Below, piece after piece: positions 5,779-9,543 of a stretch of 9,543 bases of DNA. The DNA is from an uncultured Kiloniellales bacterium (lineage in GTDB: Bacteria > Pseudomonadota > Alphaproteobacteria > Kiloniellales > JAKSDN01). The stretch is taken from positions 1 to 9,543 of the forward strand of contig CAMYMY010000155.1 in assembly GCA_947259625.1 (NCBI GenBank), in the 5' to 3' direction. Positions within the stretch are counted from its first letter, which is position 1; every line of letters begins with the position of its first letter. A program made the position numbers and the translations under genes. The notes under the pieces are model-generated. The model worked only from the letters and a program-made list of their open reading frames with translations, searched no databases and was not told the origin of the DNA.

Positions 5779-8720
5779 CGGCCGTCCCCGGTGCGTTTGC
5801 GGAACCCGGCGCCATAGCGCAGCGTCTTCGGCGGGGCGGCGAGGCCGGGCGGCGGCACGACCGCGGGAAAGCGCGGCTCGGTCTCGCCCGCCTCGGTCTC
5901 CGCGGCCTTCTCGATGCGGACCCGGAGGTCGTACCAGGCGGCCTGGCCGGTCACCGGGTCGGAGCAGGCGTAGCGATAGCCGCCGTCGCGCGCCGGCAGG
6001 AGCTCGTCGATCAGGTGGTTCAGCAGGAATCCCTTGGTCGCCTCGGGCGCATCGGCGGCCAGGTTCCAGGCGCCGGCCCGCTTGCCGATGGCGTTCCAGG
6101 TCCAGACCGTGCGGGAATTGACCCCTTCCATGCGGCGGATCTGTGCCTTGACCCTGTTGTGCCGGCTGGTGATCCAGACCCAGTCGTCGTTCTCCAGGCC
6201 CTGCTCCTCGGCCAGCGCGCTGGAGACGAACAGCTTGTTGAAGCCGTGGATCTGGCGCAGCCAGGCGTTCTGCGAGCCCCAGGAGTGGTACATGGCCATG
6301 GGCCGCTGGGTCACCGCGTGCAGCGGATACTCCGCCTCGTCGTTCACCTCGTCCTCGAACGGCCGGTACCAGATCGGCAAGGGGTCGAAATAGGTTTCGA
6401 CCCTCTTGCGGTCCCGCTCCGGCGGCCGGGCGGCGCCGTGGCCCCGCGCCGCCAGGCGGAACTTTTGCAGCACCTCGCTGTAGAGCTGAAGCGTGATCGG
6501 CGCCCGCGTGCTGATGAACCCCATCTCGACCGCGAAGTCGAGATAGGCCTGGTTGACGTGCTTGTAGTATCTCTGCTCCGGCTCGAGCTCGTGCTGCCAG
6601 AAGCATTGGTTCTCGATGTACTTGTTCAGCTGGTTCGGGTTGGGCGCGCCCCGGCCCTCGTGCTCGCCCTCGGTCCCGCGCCAGCCGGCCAGCGGGCCGA
6701 TGCCGGGCAGCCGCTCGTGGTTCACCAGGTAGTCCGGATAGCCGCCGGGGTACTTCGGGCCGCCGTCCCCGTTGGTCAAGCCGGGCAGGCCGAGACGCGC
6801 GCCCAGCGCGATCAGCACGTCCTGGAAGGGGCGCACGTCGCGGTCCGGCTGGACCACCGGCTGTCGGATCGCGTCCGCCGGGCCGTGAGCCTCTGAGATC
6901 GGCCGGTCGAGCAGCGAGATGCAGTCCCAGCGCTCCAGATAGGTGGTGTCGGGCAGAACCAGGTCGGCGTAGGCCACGGTCTCTGAGAAATAGGCGTCCG
7001 AGTAGATGATGCGCGGGATCCGGTACTCGCCGGTGTCCGGGTCCTTGTCGCTCAGCATGGACATGGTGTCGGCCGTGTTCATGGCCGAGTTCCAGGCCAT
7101 GTTGGCCATGTACAGGAACAGCGTGTCGATGGGGTAGGGGTCGCCCTTCCAGGCGTTGGTGATGACCATGTGCATCATGCCGTGGGCGGCGAGCGGCGCC
7201 TCCCAGGAGAACGCCTTGTCGATCCGCCGGGGCGTGCCGTCGGCCTCGACCAGCAGGTCCTCGGGCGCCAGCGGGAAGCCGAGCGGCGGTCCCGGCAAGG
7301 GCTGCCCGGCCTCGACGTCCTGGGCGTGGCCGGCCGGCCGGTTGGTCGGCGGCACCGGCTTGGGGAAGGGCGGCTTGTAGCGATAGCCGCCCGGCGTGTC
7401 GATGCTGCCCAGGAGGACCTGGAGGACGTGCAGCGCCCGGCAGGTGTGAAAGCCGTTCGAATGGGCCGAGATGCCGCGCATGGCATGCATGGCGACCGGA
7501 CGCCCGACCATGGTCTCGTGACGGCGCCCGGCCCAGTCGGTCCAGGGCCGCTGGAGCACGACCTCCTGCTCGAAGGCGGCGTGCGCCAGTTCGGCGGCGA
7601 TTCTTTTTATGGTGTCGGCACTTACGCCGGTTTCTTCAGCCACGGTCTCGGGCGCGTAGCGCGGATCCAGATAGCGCTCGGCCAGGAGCTGGAAGGACGG
7701 CACGGCCGACCGGCCGTCCGGCAGGGTGACCCGGCCCTTCAGCGCCGGCGTCACGCCCGCTGCCAGGGCGTTGGCCGGCGCCTCGGCCTCCGCGTCCCAG
7801 CACAGCGGATCGCCGTGATCGTCGCGGGCGAAGAGACCGTCGTCCGCCCCATCCGGGTTCTCGATCACCAGCCATGACGCATTGGTGGTGCGCACCAGAT
7901 AGTCCAGGTCGACCTTGCCGGCCCGGAGCAGCTCGTGCACCAGGGCCAAAACGAAAAGGCCGTCGGTGCCGGGCGTAATGCCGATCCACTCGTCGGCGAT
8001 CGCCGAATAGCCGGTCCTGACCGGGTTGACCGAGACGAACTTGGCGCCGCGCTCCTTTAGCCGGGCGAGGCCCAGCTTGATCGGGTTGCTGTCGTGGTCC
8101 TCGGCCATGCCGAACATGAGGAAATAGCGCGACAGCTCCCAGTCCGGCTCGCCGAACTCCCAGAACGAGCCGCCGATGGTGTAGAGGCCGCCGGCCGCCA
8201 TGTTGACCGAGCAGAAGCCGCCGTGCGCCGCATAGTTGGGCGTGCCGAATTGGCTCGCCCACCAGCCGGTCAGCGCCTGGCTCTGGTCGCGCCCGGTGAA
8301 GAAGGCGAGCTTGCGCGGATCGCTCTCGCGGATCGCGCCCAGCCAGTCCGCCGCGATGTCGAGCGCCTCGTCCCACTCGATCTCCTGGAACTCCGCGGCG
8401 CCGCGCTCTCCGACCCGCTTCAAGGGCTTGGTCAGGCGGGCCGGCGAATAGTGCTGCATGATGCCGGCCGAGCCCTTGGCGCAGAGCACGCCCTTGTTGA
8501 CCGGGTGGTTGCGGTTGCCCTGGATGTAGCGGATCGCGCCGTCCTTGAGGTGTACCTTGATGCCGCAGCGGCAGGCGCACATGTAGCAGGTCGAGTACTT
8601 GACCTCGTCCGAAACGACGGGCGAGGTATCGACCCGCGCCCCCGATCCCGCCGTCGCGCCCTTCTCACCGGTCCCCGTCATATCCTCCCAAGTCCCCTGC
8701 GGCCGGTCCGCTCGCTCCAT
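5775..8720 (-). CDS. soeA: Sulfite dehydrogenase (quinone) molybdopterin catalytic subunit SoeA
   Basis: 981 residues. It oxidises sulfite to sulfate in the cytoplasm at a molybdenum bis-MGD centre. The N-terminal Fe4S4 domain (about 42-96) has C45-x2-C48-x3-C52-x27-C80 and the motif NHPVNKGVLCAKGSAG (71-86). The main molybdopterin domain follows, with FFTGRDQSQ (140-148) and AAHGGFCSVN (164-173), where C170 is the likely Mo ligand, as in polysulfide/thiosulfate reductase-type enzymes. GITPGTDGLFVLAL is a cofactor-binding motif. The dinucleotide-binding domain spans about 798-905, with PMAMYHSWGSQNAWLRQIHG. No RR motif or hydrophobic leader is present; periplasmic DmsA-type relatives have one, so this enzyme should face the cytoplasm. 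About 40 residues precede the first cysteine, so the in-frame ATG at 8681 is an alternative start; neither has ideal Shine-Dalgarno spacing. It overlaps soeB by four bases. The family is large, so assignment as SoeA rather than another Psr/Dms-type reductase rests on overall resemblance and partners. Confidence 0.87.
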   Translation of the reverse strand: MERADRPQGTWEDMTGTGEKGATAGSGARVDTSPVVSDEVKYSTCYMCACRCGIKVHLKDGAIRYIQGNRNHPVNKGVLCAKGSAGIMQHYSPARLTKPLKRVGERGAAEFQEIEWDEALDIAADWLGAIRESDPRKLAFFTGRDQSQALTGWWASQFGTPNYAAHGGFCSVNMAAGGLYTIGGSFWEFGEPDWELSRYFLMFGMAEDHDSNPIKLGLARLKERGAKFVSVNPVRTGYSAIADEWIGITPGTDGLFVLALVHELLRAGKVDLDYLVRTTNASWLVIENPDGADDGLFARDDHGDPLCWDAEAEAPANALAAGVTPALKGRVTLPDGRSAVPSFQLLAERYLDPRYAPETVAEETGVSADTIKRIAAELAHAAFEQEVVLQRPWTDWAGRRHETMVGRPVAMHAMRGISAHSNGFHTCRALHVLQVLLGSIDTPGGYRYKPPFPKPVPPTNRPAGHAQDVEAGQPLPGPPLGFPLAPEDLLVEADGTPRRIDKAFSWEAPLAAHGMMHMVITNAWKGDPYPIDTLFLYMANMAWNSAMNTADTMSMLSDKDPDTGEYRIPRIIYSDAYFSETVAYADLVLPDTTYLERWDCISLLDRPISEAHGPADAIRQPVVQPDRDVRPFQDVLIALGARLGLPGLTNGDGGPKYPGGYPDYLVNHERLPGIGPLAGWRGTEGEHEGRGAPNPNQLNKYIENQCFWQHELEPEQRYYKHVNQAYLDFAVEMGFISTRAPITLQLYSEVLQKFRLAARGHGAARPPERDRKRVETYFDPLPIWYRPFEDEVNDEAEYPLHAVTQRPMAMYHSWGSQNAWLRQIHGFNKLFVSSALAEEQGLENDDWVWITSRHNRVKAQIRRMEGVNSRTVWTWNAIGKRAGAWNLAADAPEATKGFLLNHLIDELLPARDGGYRYACSDPVTGQAAWYDLRVRIEKAAETEAGETEPRFPAVVPPPGLAAPPKTLRYGAGFRKRTGDGR

Positions 8721-8867
8721 GGTCCCGGCTGGAACGATCGGCGGTGTTCCGACATTCTTGTTTTGTAAAGCCGCGGCCTTCCGAGCGTCGCTTGCCCACA
8801 GCGGCGCCCGACTTTAGACTCGCGCAACAGTGGCGTAAATGCCGCTTGGACATTTTGTGTGGGGCCA
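8721..8867. promoter_or_regulatory. Divergent soeA / MocR-type regulator promoter region
   Basis: 147 bp between divergent starts. MocR-family regulators typically sit beside and control the genes transcribed away from them, so the operator is expected here. An imperfect direct repeat is visible: GACATTCTTGT at 8751-8761 and GACATTTTGT at 8849-8858, 98 bp apart, the second just before the regulator's ATG. No clear sigma-70 pair was found for soeA on the minus strand. Confidence 0.5.
8792..8820 (+). promoter_or_regulatory. Candidate sigma-70 promoter for the MocR-type regulator
   Basis: TTGCCC at 8792-8797 and TAGACT at 8815-8820, separated by 17 bases; each hexamer matches four of six consensus positions. 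Transcription would start near 8827, about 40 bases before the ATG at 8868. The match is moderate and could be chance in a region this size. Confidence 0.35.
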
Positions 8868-9543
8868 ATGCGCGAGCTGATCTTCCCGGTCGAGCACGAC
8901 AGCGGGGTCGGCCTCCAGACCCAGCTGCGCCGGCAATTGGTCGACGCCATCCTGGACGGCCGCCTGTCGGGCGACGATCCCTTGCCGTCCTGCCGGCGCA
9001 TGGCCCAGGCGCTCGGCGTGTCGCGCAATACCGTCGTGCTGGCCTATCAGGCGCTCACCGACGAGGGCCTGTTGATCTCGCGCGAGCGCGTCGGCTATTT
9101 CGTCAACGCCGAGATGGTGATCGGACAGGCCGAGGCCGGCCGGCCGCTCGCCGAGGCGGCGGGGGGAAAGCAGCCGGTCGACTGGTGGCCCCGGCTGCAG
9201 GCCCGGCCCTCGGAACAGCTGCAGATCACCAAGCCGAAGAACTGGCAGCGCTATCCCTATCCCTTCGTCTACGGCCAGGCCGACCCCAGCCTGTTCCCGG
9301 TCGCCGCCTGGCGCACCTGCTCGCGCCAGGCCCTCGGCCTGACCTCGATCCGCACCTGGACCGAGGACAGCCTGGGCGCGGACGACCCGCTGCTGATCGA
9401 GGAGGTGCGCACCCGGGTATTGCCGCGCCGCGGCATCAAGGCCGCGCCCGGCCAGATCCTGATCACCATGGGCGCGCAGAACGCGCTCTTCCTGGTCGCA
9501 CGGCTGCTCGCCGGGCCGAAGGTCACGGTCGGCTTCGAGGACC
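8868..9543 (+). CDS. MocR/GabR-family transcriptional regulator, GntR HTH plus aminotransferase-like domain (partial, C-terminus beyond window)
   Basis: 225 complete codons, open at the right edge; full members are about 450-500 residues. Residues 1-80 are a GntR winged helix: LQTQLRRQLVDAILDGRL (16-33), LPSCRRMAQALGVSRNTV (39-56) and AYQALTDEGLL (59-69), then a wing ending GYFVN. After a linker (about 81-125), the fold-type-I PLP domain begins with YPYPFVYGQADPSLFP (129-144), W148, LPRRGI (185-190) and ILITMGAQNALFLVARLL (197-214). The PLP-binding lysine lies outside the window. Such proteins sense amines or amino acids through PLP. The YGQxDPxLFP and LITxGAQNAL segments resemble TauR, the taurine regulator, from memory; taurine breakdown yields sulfite, which fits a divergent soeAB. 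No strong Shine-Dalgarno precedes the ATG; an in-frame GTG at 8859 is an alternative start. Confidence 0.88.
   Translation, partial: MRELIFPVEHDSGVGLQTQLRRQLVDAILDGRLSGDDPLPSCRRMAQALGVSRNTVVLAYQALTDEGLLISRERVGYFVNAEMVIGQAEAGRPLAEAAGGKQPVDWWPRLQARPSEQLQITKPKNWQRYPYPFVYGQADPSLFPVAAWRTCSRQALGLTSIRTWTEDSLGADDPLLIEEVRTRVLPRRGIKAAPGQILITMGAQNALFLVARLLAGPKVTVGFED

Noticed and set aside
5779..6606. Upstream part of a long minus-strand open frame continuous with soeB
   Set aside because: This part lies antiphase within soeA and has an Arg/Ala/Gly-rich composition typical of GC-rich shadow frames. Real soeB sequence begins only at the GTG at 5778.
5760..6896. 378-residue plus-strand open frame opposite soeA
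   Set aside because: Antisense shadow of soeA with no recognisable motif.
1013..8720. Anaerobic DMSO/TMAO reductase (DmsABC) operon
   Set aside because: The catalytic subunit lacks a Tat signal, its likely Mo ligand is Cys rather than Ser, and its motifs resemble SoeA more closely. DMSO reductase remains possible but less likely.
4981..8820. CTTTAGACT shared between the soeB downstream gap and the soeA/regulator gap
   Set aside because: A single nine-base match without extended similarity is compatible with chance and gives no evidence of insertion ends.

Overview
The window is GC-rich (the soe genes especially so) and reads as chromosome of an alphaproteobacterium. Its core genes resemble the SoeABC and MocR proteins of that class; this is from memory of the families, as no search was run. 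Most coding capacity is on the minus strand.

Layout, left to right: (a) 1-759, minus: the N-terminal 253 residues of a Tat-exported polyamine-type ABC transporter substrate-binding protein, cut by the window edge. (b) 1013-1912, minus: an eight-helix DmsC/SoeC-type membrane anchor. (c) 2210-2887 and 2996-4837, plus: two signal-peptide-bearing proteins of unknown role. The first looks like a PPC-type beta-sandwich protein. The second has a Gly4-Pro/Ser linker and a tandem FG-GAP/VCBS-like calcium-loop array. (d) 5038-5778, minus: a four-cluster ferredoxin subunit (SoeB). (e) 5775-8720, minus: a molybdopterin catalytic subunit (SoeA) with no export signal. (f) 8868 to the right edge, plus: a divergent MocR/GabR-type regulator (GntR helix-turn-helix plus aminotransferase-like domain), cut by the edge.

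SoeA, SoeB and SoeC together would form a cytoplasm-facing, membrane-bound, quinone-linked sulfite dehydrogenase. It turns sulfite (for example from taurine or other organosulfonate breakdown) into sulfate and passes electrons to the quinone pool. soeA and soeB overlap by four bases. soeC, normally the third gene, lies about 3.1 kb downstream, with the two secreted-protein genes wedged between soeB and soeC on the opposite strand. That split operon is the main structural oddity. The second is the repeat array in the 2996-4837 gene: alternating 144-bp and 129-bp units that appear to sit inside an older host domain. I saw no RNA genes, CRISPR arrays, transposases or attachment sites.
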